Shown here: positions 6,970 through 13,728 of the stretch, one piece after another
How the letters are laid out: each line of letters opens with the position of its first letter
Position numbering within the stretch: the first letter of the stretch is position 1
Source: JANNSW01 sp031431235
GTDB taxonomy: Bacteria > Pseudomonadota > Alphaproteobacteria > Rhizobiales > Hyphomicrobiaceae
Direction of reading: 5' to 3'
NCBI GenBank assembly: GCA_031431235.1
Contig: JANPDA010000081.1
Coordinates: 1-13,845, forward strand
DNA length: 13,845 bases
Notes under the pieces: model-generated
The model's input: only the letters and a program-made list of their open reading frames with translations
The model's database searches: none
What the model was told of the DNA's origin: nothing
Position numbers and translations under genes: made by a program

Positions 6970-8078
6970 GCTGTTGCCTCCACCACGTCGAGCATGCCCA
7001 TCCAGCCGAGCTCGGCGAACTCCGACTGGTGCGCGTGGAACATGTACTGGCCGGTCTCGTGGTCCTTGAAAGTGAACTCGACAATGCCGCGCTGGGCCTG
7101 GCACTGCATCACCGTGTCGATCGTGCGCGACGTCGGGGTGAGCGTGGTGCCGTGGTCGTAATAGTCGAAGAAGTTGGCGTGCAGGTGCAGCGAGTTGATC
7201 GGATCGAACTCGGTCACATTGATGAGATAGATGCGCACGGGCCTGGGGCGCACGACGCGGATCGGATGGCGGGAGAAATGATGCGCGACCGTGTTGACCG
7301 CGTAGAACTCGTTCTCGTTGTCGAAGTCGGTGTCGAAGGCGTTCATCACCATCACGAATTCCTGCCATTCGGCATTGGCGGGATCGCCCAGCAGGCGCGA
7401 GGCGGCGACAGGGGCGTGCTCGGGATGGCGTGCCGGATCGGGGTCGATGATGAAGGCGCCGTACATGCCCTTGTGCATGTGCCGTTTCAGCGGCAGGGCG
7501 TGGCAATGGTAGAGATGGCAACCGAACGGGTAGGCGTCGAACTCGTAGGTGAACTCCTCGCCCGGTCCGATCACGCCCGCTCCCATTACGCCGTCCATGC
7601 GTGCCGAGTGAATGCCGTGGAAGTGCATCGAGTGGGGATGGGAGCCGTTGTTGCGGAAGAGGATGCGCAGGCGATCGCCTTCCGTCACCCTGAGAGTCGG
7701 CCCCGGTACCCGTCCGTTGAAGGTCCAGGCAGGAAAGCTGACGCCCGGCGCGATCTCGATCTCCTTGTCGACGGCCTCGATCTCGAACGACCGCAAGCGG
7801 CGGCCGTCGGGGAGCGCCGAGACGCTGCCCGTGTCCCAGTCGGTCAGCATGGCGGAGGGGTCGAAGCCGTTGCGCGTGCCGTCGACCTCGCCGACGGTGA
7901 TCATGCCGCCGTGGGAGCCGTGCGGAGAAGCGGGCGTGCCGGCCGCGTGACCGGTGTGCGTGGTCGTGTCGGTCGTGGCGGCGCGGCCGAGCGCGCCGAG
8001 CAGCGATCCGCCGGATAGAGCCAAGCCCCCGTAGAGCAATCTGCGGCGGTCGAACCCATTCTGAAGCCAATGCCGCAT
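6966..8078 (-). CDS. Tat-exported two-domain multicopper oxidase
   Basis: A 370-residue periplasmic copper oxidase. FDRRRLLYGGLALSGG (9-24) is a twin-arginine signal, followed by a short His-rich segment (HTGH, HGSHGG, about 41-58). Domain 1 carries HSMHFHG (149-155) and YHCHALPLKRHMHKGM (190-205); domain 2 carries LHLH (297-300) and FHAH (347-350). By analogy with nitrite-reductase-like cupredoxins, type 1 copper ligands would be His149, Cys192, His200 and Met205, and the trinuclear site eight His (152, 154, 191, 193, 298, 300, 348, 350). Domain 2 lacks a type 1 cysteine, fitting the type C two-domain oxidases. Such enzymes oxidise phenols or metal ions with O2; the substrate here is unknown. 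ATG 8078 is preferred to the TTG at 8141 because it places the Arg pair at the N-terminus, though its ribosome site is weak (GGGGTG 6 nt upstream). Confidence 0.9.
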   Translation of the reverse strand: MRHWLQNGFDRRRLLYGGLALSGGSLLGALGRAATTDTTTHTGHAAGTPASPHGSHGGMITVGEVDGTRNGFDPSAMLTDWDTGSVSALPDGRRLRSFEIEAVDKEIEIAPGVSFPAWTFNGRVPGPTLRVTEGDRLRILFRNNGSHPHSMHFHGIHSARMDGVMGAGVIGPGEEFTYEFDAYPFGCHLYHCHALPLKRHMHKGMYGAFIIDPDPARHPEHAPVAASRLLGDPANAEWQEFVMVMNAFDTDFDNENEFYAVNTVAHHFSRHPIRVVRPRPVRIYLINVTEFDPINSLHLHANFFDYYDHGTTLTPTSRTIDTVMQCQAQRGIVEFTFKDHETGQYMFHAHQSEFAELGWMGMLDVVEATA

Positions 8079-8150
8079 TCCTACACCCCAGCATCCCGAT
8101 TTGAAGTGCGTCGCGAGGAACCCCGCGCCGATTGTTAGCAAGCAAGTGAA

Positions 8151-8179
8151 AAATTAGCCGTAGCTAAACTTGTTGTCAA
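8151..8179 (-). promoter_or_regulatory. Promoter of the multicopper oxidase-ZIP operon
   Basis: On the minus strand, a perfect -35 TTGACA (8174-8179) is followed after exactly 17 nt by TAATTT (8151-8156) as -10. It would start transcription near 8144, leaving a leader of about 65 nt before the oxidase ATG. The MntR-like palindrome lies across the spacer and the -10, a position that would block RNA polymerase. Confidence 0.6.
8154..8167. promoter_or_regulatory. Candidate MntR operator
   Basis: TTAGC-CGTA-GCTAA is a 5-bp-arm inverted repeat containing TAGC-N4-GCTA, the core of the E. coli MntR box as I recall it. It sits between the divergent oxidase-ZIP operon and mntR, overlapping the -10 and spacer of the former and lying 47 bp before the mntR start. 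This predicts manganese-dependent repression of the transport operon and possible autoregulation of mntR. Confidence 0.65.
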
Positions 8180-8214
8180 TGCCGAAATCGAGTAGGGTTC
8201 CTCCGAGGAGACGG

Positions 8215-8649
8215 ATGATGGCAACGGCGGACGACACGGTCGACGACACGCGGGCGCAGGCCGAGCGCTTCCAGCGCGTGCGGGAGGCGCACCAGAGCGA
8301 GCTCGCCGAGGACTATGTCGAGCTGATCGCCGATCTGATCGAGCAGACGGGCGAAGCCCGCCTCGTCGATCTGGCGGGCCGGCTCGGCGTCTCGAACGCG
8401 ACCGTCAACAATACGATCCAGCGCCTGCAGCGCGACGGCTTCGTGACCTCCAAGCCCTACCGCGCGATCTTCCTCACCGAGCGAGGCGAGGCGCTCGCCG
8501 CCGCCGCCCGCGCCCGCCACAAGCTCGTGCGCGACTTCCTGATCGCGCTGGGCGTCGATCCGGGCGTCGCCGAAGCCGACGCCGAAGGCATCGAGCACCA
8601 CGTGAGCGAGGCGACGCTCCAAGCGTTCCGAGAATTCCTAGGGAGGTGA
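8215..8649 (+). CDS. mntR: Manganese-responsive transcriptional regulator MntR (DtxR family)
   Basis: A 144-residue cytoplasmic metalloregulator that, when bound to Mn(II), represses uptake genes. The N-terminal winged helix holds the recognition region LVDLAGRLGVSNATVNNTI (about 49-67) and the wing around YRAIFLTERG (82-91). The metal ligands of MntR are all present: Asp and Glu in EDYVE, His in RARHKLV, and Glu, Glu, His in DAEGIEHHVSE. The sequence is closely similar to E. coli MntR, lacking only that protein's N-terminal extension and last few residues. The SH3-like domain of IdeR/DtxR is absent, as in MntR. GAGGAG (8205-8210) precedes two consecutive ATGs (8215 and 8218), so the start is uncertain by one codon. 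It is divergent from the oxidase-ZIP operon, with a candidate operator between. Confidence 0.93.
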   Translation: MMATADDTVDDTRAQAERFQRVREAHQSELAEDYVELIADLIEQTGEARLVDLAGRLGVSNATVNNTIQRLQRDGFVTSKPYRAIFLTERGEALAAAARARHKLVRDFLIALGVDPGVAEADAEGIEHHVSEATLQAFREFLGR

Positions 8650-8650
8650 G

Positions 8651-8699
8651 AGGGGACACATTGCTCATGCTGATCTGCAACATGAACAATGTGTCCCTT
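8651..8699. repeat. Long inverted repeat just downstream of mntR
   Basis: GGGACACATTGCTCATG (8653-8669) and CATGAACAATGTGTCCC (8681-8697) are inverted copies matching at 16 of 17 positions, with an 11-nt loop; an outer G-T and A-T extend the stem to 19. It begins 2 nt after the mntR stop. There is no T-run, so it is not a standard terminator. Its length and near-perfection suggest a dispersed REP-like element, a relic of a mobile-element end, or an mRNA-stabilising hairpin. No second copy occurs in the window. Confidence 0.7.
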
Positions 8700-8754
8700 G
8701 CCCATCGAAATGCCCTATTCTGATCTCATCCGGATTGGTATGCGGAGAAACACC

Positions 8755-9987
8755 ATGCAACGCAATATCCCGGCCTGCCTCCTGGCGATCCTCATGCTCG
8801 CGGGCGCGCCCACTACTGCCCCCGCGCTCGCAGAGGAGCAGCCGGCGGTCGCCCCGGTCGAGGAAGCCGACCCCCGCGAGGGCGACGCCGCCTACGAGCA
8901 GGCCAAGCGCCTGCTCTCCTCGATCGATTCGATCCTGGAGGAGACCGCCGAGCAGCGGTCGGACGCAAAAAAGCTCCCCAGCAAGGACGAGTTCCTCGTC
9001 ACGCCGATCTGGACCGAGACCAGGGAGGATCGCGAGGACAAGGTCCGGGCCCTGCTCGATGCGGCGCTCGGCGTCGTCACCGACGTGCCGATCGTCGACC
9101 TGCAGAAAGGCATCGAGGACAAGCGCAAGTCGATCCGCGATCTGGAGGATCAGATCGGCGAGTTGCGCAAGAAGCAATTGACGGCGCCCAAGGACGCCAT
9201 GATGCCGGGCATCCTGAACGACACCGTCGAGAGCCTCGACAAGGAGATCGAGGATGCCGAGAAGCGCATCCAGGGCAACAAGGACGAGATCACCAAGACG
9301 AAGCTCGGCATCCAGGATGCGCTCGCCCAGTCCGGCATCAAGATGGACCCTGCCCAGCTCGACCTCCTCCTCGACAGCGTGCTCTCGGGCGATCTGGTGC
9401 GTCTGGTCGCAGCCTTCAACGCGGCGCGCCTGATCGACGAGCAGCTGGCCAAGGCCGTGCAGGCCTCGGGCGACAATCTCGGCACGGCGCGGAAATTCTT
9501 CGCCATGCACTCGGCGCTGTTCGCCATGCTGGTGCACGCCCAGGACGTGCTCATCCACAAGATCGACACCGTCTACCTGCCGCGCCTGCAGGCGATAGGC
9601 CGTGACGTGGCGAAGGCGCGCACGGAGACGAAGCGCCTCCTGAAGGAGCAGAACCGGCCAGACCAGAAACGCGCGCTCGAAGCCAATCTGAAGAGCCAGG
9701 AGTTCGCCGAGAAGGTCTCGGCCTATTACCGCAGCTATCTGCTACAGCAGCGCGAGCAGCTCGCATCCGCCCGCCTGAAGGCCGTCAAGGACCTGAAGAT
9801 CGCCGACAATACCTACGAGACGGTGGAAGCGAGCTTCCAGCTGCGCGCCCTGATCAAGGACGCGGCGGCCTCGTTCGAGGCGATCCAGAAGCTCGAAGCC
9901 CCCGGCTTCGACCAGATCTTCGAGAACCAGGAGCTGCGGCGCGAGTTCGAGAACCTGACGCGCAAGCTCGACGTGCCGACGAGCTGA
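8755..9987 (+). CDS. Secreted coiled-coil-rich protein of unknown function
   Basis: A 410-residue protein I do not recognise. The N-terminus (MQRNIPACLLAILMLAG, then ending ALA at 26) is a Sec signal peptide with an AxA-type cleavage site. There is no lipobox at the cleavage point, so it should be periplasmic or exported rather than lipidated. The mature part is strongly charged and helical. A heptad-like stretch around residues 118-145 (KGIEDKRKSIRDLEDQIGEL) and a second at about 175-205 are likely coiled coils, with further long helices to the C-terminus. No enzymatic motif, transmembrane segment or obvious repeat is visible. GGAG (8744-8747) 7 nt before ATG 8755 fixes the start; the in-frame ATG at 8689 lies inside the inverted repeat and is unlikely. 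It stands alone, convergent with the cyclase gene after only 20 bp. Confidence 0.85.
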   Translation: MQRNIPACLLAILMLAGAPTTAPALAEEQPAVAPVEEADPREGDAAYEQAKRLLSSIDSILEETAEQRSDAKKLPSKDEFLVTPIWTETREDREDKVRALLDAALGVVTDVPIVDLQKGIEDKRKSIRDLEDQIGELRKKQLTAPKDAMMPGILNDTVESLDKEIEDAEKRIQGNKDEITKTKLGIQDALAQSGIKMDPAQLDLLLDSVLSGDLVRLVAAFNAARLIDEQLAKAVQASGDNLGTARKFFAMHSALFAMLVHAQDVLIHKIDTVYLPRLQAIGRDVAKARTETKRLLKEQNRPDQKRALEANLKSQEFAEKVSAYYRSYLLQQREQLASARLKAVKDLKIADNTYETVEASFQLRALIKDAAASFEAIQKLEAPGFDQIFENQELRREFENLTRKLDVPTS

Positions 9988-10007
9988 GGGGGTGGAGAAA
10001 TGGGGAC

Positions 10008-11324
10008 TCACGCCCAGCGCATCGCGTCGTCCTCGCTCTGGCCTGCGGCACCGGCTGGCTTGTAGCTCGACCAGGTGGGCGCGAATACTTTCATGCGGCG
10101 CCCGACGCCGCGCAGCTTGTGGCTGCCGAGCGGGCGCCACGGCATCGGCAGCGACTTGGTGAAGGCCTGACTTGCCAGCACCGGCTCGCCCAGCTCCTTC
10201 GTCAGCGAATCGAGGCGCGCCACCTCGTTGACGACCGAGCCGAACACCGAGAAGGCGAGCCGGTTGGGCACACCCACATTGCCATAGGTCACCTCGCCCC
10301 GATGCAAGGCGATGCCGAACTCGAGTGGCGCATGGCCTTGCGCCCTGCGTTTGTGGTTGAATGCTGCCATCCGGGCCTGCGCAACGGACGCAGATTCGGA
10401 TGCCGCCTGGCATGCCATCTCGCCCGTGACGCCCTTGCCGATCGGGAAAATCGCGAGCATGGCGTCGCCGATGAAAGAGAGAATCTCACCCCCCGACTCG
10501 ATCACCGGCTGGCCGATCTCGCCAAAGAACTGATTGAGCAGGTCGATGAACTCCTGCCGCGGCATCCGGTCGGCCATGCCGGTCGAGCCGCGCAGGTCGG
10601 CGTACCAGATCGCGGCATCGATCGATTCGCCGTCACCCCGCTTGATCTGGCCCGAGAGCACGCGCTTGCCCGTCGTTCGTCCGAGGTAGGTCTTCGCCAC
10701 GTTGCGCATCAGCTGGTCGCGCACCGCCATCTTGCAGGCGACAGCCAGGCGCGCCTCGACCCTGAGCAGCGTCTCGATGTCGGAATCAGAGAAGCCGTCC
10801 ACGTGATCGCTCGCCCAGGAGCCGATCATGCCGCCGCCCGAGGACTGGCTGAACGAGCTGTTGCCTTCGAAGCTGACGAGATAGGCGACGTAGTCGGTGA
10901 CGCCCTTCTCGACGAGGTCGGTGAGCACGGGGAAGTCGTAATGGCGGTCGGCAGTGTCGAGCCGGATCCGCAGGAAGTTGAGGCCGCGGCCCAGCATGTA
11001 GTGGTGCGGGCTCCTGGTGAAACCGGTGTTGAGGCCGCCGGGCACATGGGGGTAGTCGTCGAGCCGCGAGCCGACGCCGCGCTCCCAGGTGATGCCGAGC
11101 GCGCTGTGGAGGGGATGCAGCACCGAGAAGGCGCAGTAGCCGCGCGCCAGCGGAATGCCGATGGCCTGCAGACGCTCGCAGCAGCCGAACACGATCGTCT
11201 CGATCTCGGCGTCCGTCAACGCCTGCTGCATCAGCCAATCGACGACCGCATTGACGAGCGTTCGTGGAACGGCCGGGCGCACCCTCGAGGCTTCCACTGG
11301 CGGCGGCACTACTCTATCCTGCAT
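10008..11324 (-). CDS. Class III adenylate/guanylate cyclase with unusual base-recognition residues
   Basis: A 438-residue cyclase making a cyclic nucleotide second messenger. The catalytic domain starts near residue 232: WYADLRGST (240-248) gives the first metal Asp243, SFIGDAML (283-290) the second, Asp287, and HRGEVTYGNVG (341-351) precedes VFGSVVNEVARL (360-371), which supplies the transition-state Asn366 and Arg370. The two purine-specifying positions, normally Lys and Asp in adenylate cyclases, are Ser283 and Ser363 here. Proteobacterial relatives often vary at the second site but usually keep the Lys. Residues about 30-210 form an N-terminal region without membrane segments, presumably a sensor, which I cannot assign. 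ATG 11324 is the first start; no clear ribosome site precedes it. The gene is divergent from pccA across 125 bp. Confidence 0.88.
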   Translation of the reverse strand: MQDRVVPPPVEASRVRPAVPRTLVNAVVDWLMQQALTDAEIETIVFGCCERLQAIGIPLARGYCAFSVLHPLHSALGITWERGVGSRLDDYPHVPGGLNTGFTRSPHHYMLGRGLNFLRIRLDTADRHYDFPVLTDLVEKGVTDYVAYLVSFEGNSSFSQSSGGGMIGSWASDHVDGFSDSDIETLLRVEARLAVACKMAVRDQLMRNVAKTYLGRTTGKRVLSGQIKRGDGESIDAAIWYADLRGSTGMADRMPRQEFIDLLNQFFGEIGQPVIESGGEILSFIGDAMLAIFPIGKGVTGEMACQAASESASVAQARMAAFNHKRRAQGHAPLEFGIALHRGEVTYGNVGVPNRLAFSVFGSVVNEVARLDSLTKELGEPVLASQAFTKSLPMPWRPLGSHKLRGVGRRMKVFAPTWSSYKPAGAAGQSEDDAMRWA

Positions 11325-11449
11325 CGCTTCAGTCTCATCCTCTCAGCCAGGGATATCCGAGCTCGATCCACCAGTTTACGATAGCGGACGACCCGTTCAA
11401 AACGCCTCACCGATCAACTCCCCGTCATTTCATCCCTCCAGGCCCACAG
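11325..11449. other. Divergent intergenic region between the cyclase gene and pccA
   Basis: These 125 bp should contain the promoters of both genes. I see no convincing -35/-10 pair; TTTACGATAG around 11374-11384 is a possible -10 region for pccA. There is no clear Shine-Dalgarno before pccA and no strong palindrome. Confidence 0.4.
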
Positions 11450-13465
11450 ATGTTCAAGAAGATCCTGATCGCCAATCGCGGCGAGATCGCCTGCCGCGTC
11501 ATCAAAACAGCGAGGCGCATGGGGATCGCAACGGTTGCAGTCTACTCCGATGCCGACCGCGATGCGCTGCACGTGGAGATGGCGGACGAGGCCGTCCACA
11601 TCGGCCCGCCGGCTGCCGCGCAATCCTATCTCGTGATCGAGAAGATGGTGGACGCCTGCAAGGCGAGCGGAGCCGAGGCCGTGCATCCGGGCTACGGCTT
11701 CCTCTCCGAGCGCGAAGCCTTTCCGGTTGCGCTCGCCAAGGCCGGTATCGTCTTCATCGGGCCGAACCCCAAGGCGATCGCCGCCATGGGCGACAAGATC
11801 GAATCGAAGAAGGCGGCCGCCAAGGCCAATGTCTCGACCGTGCCAGGCCATCTCGGCGTCATCGCCGACGCCAAGGAAGCGGTCAGAATCGCCGGCGAGG
11901 TCGGCTATCCCGTGATGATCAAGGCGTCCGCTGGCGGCGGCGGCAAGGGTATGCGTATCGCCTATTCGGCCAAGGAGTGCGAGGAGGGCTACGGCCTCGC
12001 CCGCTCGGAGGCCAAGGCCTCCTTCGGCGACGATCGCGTCTTCATCGAGAAGTTCATCGTCAATCCGCGCCACATCGAGATTCAGGTGCTGGGCGACAAG
12101 CACGGCAACTGCATCTATCTGGGCGAGCGCGAGTGCTCGATCCAGCGTCGCAACCAGAAGGTGATCGAGGAGGCGCCCTCGCCCTTGCTCGACGAGAAGA
12201 CCAGGAAGGCGATGGGCGGGCAGGCGGTCGCGCTCTCGAAGGCGGTCGGCTATGATTCAGCGGGCACCGTCGAGTTCGTGGCGGGCCAGGACCGGAGTTT
12301 CTTCTTCCTCGAGATGAACACGCGCCTGCAGGTCGAGCACCCGGTGACCGAGCTCGTCACCGGCATCGATCTGGTCGAGCAGATGATCCGGGTGGCGGCG
12401 GGCGAGAAGCTGCAGATCAGGCAGGCCGAGGTGAAGCTCGTCGGCTCGGCGATCGAAAGCCGGATCTATGCCGAGGACCCCACCCGCAACTTCCTGCCAT
12501 CAATCGGCCGGCTGGTGCGCTATCGCCCGCCCGCCGAAGGCACGGTGAATGGCATTACCGTCCGCAACGACACCGGCGTCGGCGAGGGCGGCGAGATCTC
12601 CATGTACTACGATCCGATGATCGCCAAGCTCGTCACCCATGCCAAGACCCGGCTCGAGGCAATCGATGCCATGGCCCGGGCGCTGGACGACTTCGCGATC
12701 GAGGGCATCGGTCACAACATCCCCTTCCTCGCCGCCGTCATGCAGAACCCGCGCTGGCGCGAGGGCAAGCTCTCGACTGGGTTCATCAAGGAGGAGTTCC
12801 CGCGCGGGTTCGAGGGCCGCACGCCGGAGGGCGCCGATCTCGACGTGCTCGCCGCGGTCGCGGCTGCGATCGATCATCTGGGCAATCGGCGTCGCCGGCG
12901 GATCACGCAACAGATGAACGGCACGGCCGTGCGATTTGCCGAGGAGCGTGTCGTCGACATGGTGGGAGCACGCAAGCGCGCGGTGCTGACCGACGACGGG
13001 GCAGGGGGAGTTTCGGTCGCCTTCAAGGGCAACGATGCGGGCGGCAAGCCACTGGCGGTCTCATCCTCCTGGTGGCCGGGGCAACCGGTCTGGCAGGGCA
13101 CGGTCGACGGCCGGCCGGTCGCGGTGCAGGTGCGGCCGATCCTCAATGGCATGCGGCTCGCCTATCGCGGCATCGAAGCGGCGGTGCGCGTCTATACCGA
13201 GCGGGAGGCCGCGCTCGCCGACCTGATGCCGGTCAAACAGGCGCCCGACACCTCCAAGCTGCTGCTGTGCCCGATGCCCGGCCTCGTCAAGGCGGTGCAT
13301 GTCGCAGCCGGCCAGGAGGTGAAGGCGGGCGATGCGCTGTGCGTGGTCGAGGCCATGAAGATGGAGAACATCCTGAAAGCCGAGCGCGACGGGGTGGTGA
13401 AGACAGTCAAGGCGAAACCGGGTGACAGTCTGGCGGTCGATGCGGTGATCATGGAGTTTGGGTGA
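11450..13465 (+). CDS. pccA: Propionyl-CoA carboxylase, biotin-carrying alpha subunit
   Basis: A 671-residue subunit that carboxylates biotin with bicarbonate and ATP and hands it to the PccB carboxyltransferase to convert propionyl-CoA to (S)-methylmalonyl-CoA. Order: biotin carboxylase N-domain (KKILIANRGEIACRVI, 3-18), ATP-grasp domain with glycine loop KASAGGGGKGM (158-168) and EMNTRLQVEHPVTE (288-301), and biotin carboxylase C-domain to about 450. Next comes the PCC-specific BT linker (about 487-585, including PVAVQVRPILNGMRLAY), and last the biotinyl domain with EAMKMEN (634-640), biotin on Lys637. Length and the BT segment favour PccA over 3-methylcrotonyl- or acetyl-CoA carboxylase. 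ATG 11450 starts exactly at the family N-terminus, though the ribosome site is poor. pccB is not adjacent. It probably drains propionyl-CoA from branched-chain, odd-chain or methionine catabolism. Confidence 0.95.
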   Translation: MFKKILIANRGEIACRVIKTARRMGIATVAVYSDADRDALHVEMADEAVHIGPPAAAQSYLVIEKMVDACKASGAEAVHPGYGFLSEREAFPVALAKAGIVFIGPNPKAIAAMGDKIESKKAAAKANVSTVPGHLGVIADAKEAVRIAGEVGYPVMIKASAGGGGKGMRIAYSAKECEEGYGLARSEAKASFGDDRVFIEKFIVNPRHIEIQVLGDKHGNCIYLGERECSIQRRNQKVIEEAPSPLLDEKTRKAMGGQAVALSKAVGYDSAGTVEFVAGQDRSFFFLEMNTRLQVEHPVTELVTGIDLVEQMIRVAAGEKLQIRQAEVKLVGSAIESRIYAEDPTRNFLPSIGRLVRYRPPAEGTVNGITVRNDTGVGEGGEISMYYDPMIAKLVTHAKTRLEAIDAMARALDDFAIEGIGHNIPFLAAVMQNPRWREGKLSTGFIKEEFPRGFEGRTPEGADLDVLAAVAAAIDHLGNRRRRRITQQMNGTAVRFAEERVVDMVGARKRAVLTDDGAGGVSVAFKGNDAGGKPLAVSSSWWPGQPVWQGTVDGRPVAVQVRPILNGMRLAYRGIEAAVRVYTEREAALADLMPVKQAPDTSKLLLCPMPGLVKAVHVAAGQEVKAGDALCVVEAMKMENILKAERDGVVKTVKAKPGDSLAVDAVIMEFG

Positions 13466-13728
13466 GTGGCGGTGGACGGGGCGGGTGCTGGACCGCGAGA
13501 GCAGATGGGACTATCGTGCCATTGGATGTCCGCTGCCTGGGGGAAATGATGAGTGGGGCGGACGTGGCGGGGACGGTGGGTTGTGACCCCCAACGGACAT
13601 TGTACCCACTCGCACCATGTCGTCTCCACTGCGATTGACATCCGACTTCGGCGCGATCAGGTTCGAGTTCGTGTGGAACCGCGAGTTCTCAGAATGTTTT
13701 TTGAACATGTACCGGCGAGGGGACTGTC
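13466..13728. other. Non-coding gap between pccA and the TIR gene, with inverted repeats
   Basis: No convincing gene on either strand. It holds several short inverted repeats: GCGGT (13469-13473)/ACCGC (13492-13496), possibly a weak pccA terminator; GTCCGC (13528-13533)/GCGGAC (13558-13563); and GTGGGT (13576-13581)/ACCCAC (13604-13609), with GGGT-TGTG-ACCC partly inside. A TTGACA hexamer occurs at 13635-13640 without a good -10. The composition is less G/C-biased near 13690-13710. It could hold the promoter of the TIR gene or a worn mobile-element end; neither is shown. Confidence 0.4.

Noticed and set aside
6967..8145. Reading frame of the ZIP gene staying open upstream, across the whole oxidase gene, as if one 794-residue protein
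   Set aside because: The upstream part is a low-complexity Arg/Pro/His-rich frame-shadow of the oxidase, whose own frame has complete copper motifs. ZIP has its own ATG in an ATGA overlap.
8079..8150. A manganese riboswitch in the oxidase leader
   Set aside because: The leader is only about 65 nt, with one small imperfect CGCGGGG/CCTCGCG hairpin and no two-helix Mn-riboswitch pattern.
8689..8754. Earlier ATG (8689) for the secreted coiled-coil protein
   Set aside because: It lies in the right arm of the inverted repeat, has no ribosome site and would bury the signal peptide behind 22 extra residues.
10119..11384. Long plus-strand frame opposite the cyclase gene
   Set aside because: Composition is that of a codon-shadow, while the minus strand encodes all cyclase catalytic residues.
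13661..13690. GTTC-type direct repeats resembling an alphaproteobacterial LexA box
   Set aside because: Spacing does not fit GTTC-N7-GTTC.
13511..13708. Possible small minus-strand gene before the TIR gene, or a transposase remnant
   Set aside because: No ribosome site, proline/serine-rich low-complexity sequence and no family I can name. I could not support an insertion-sequence identity.
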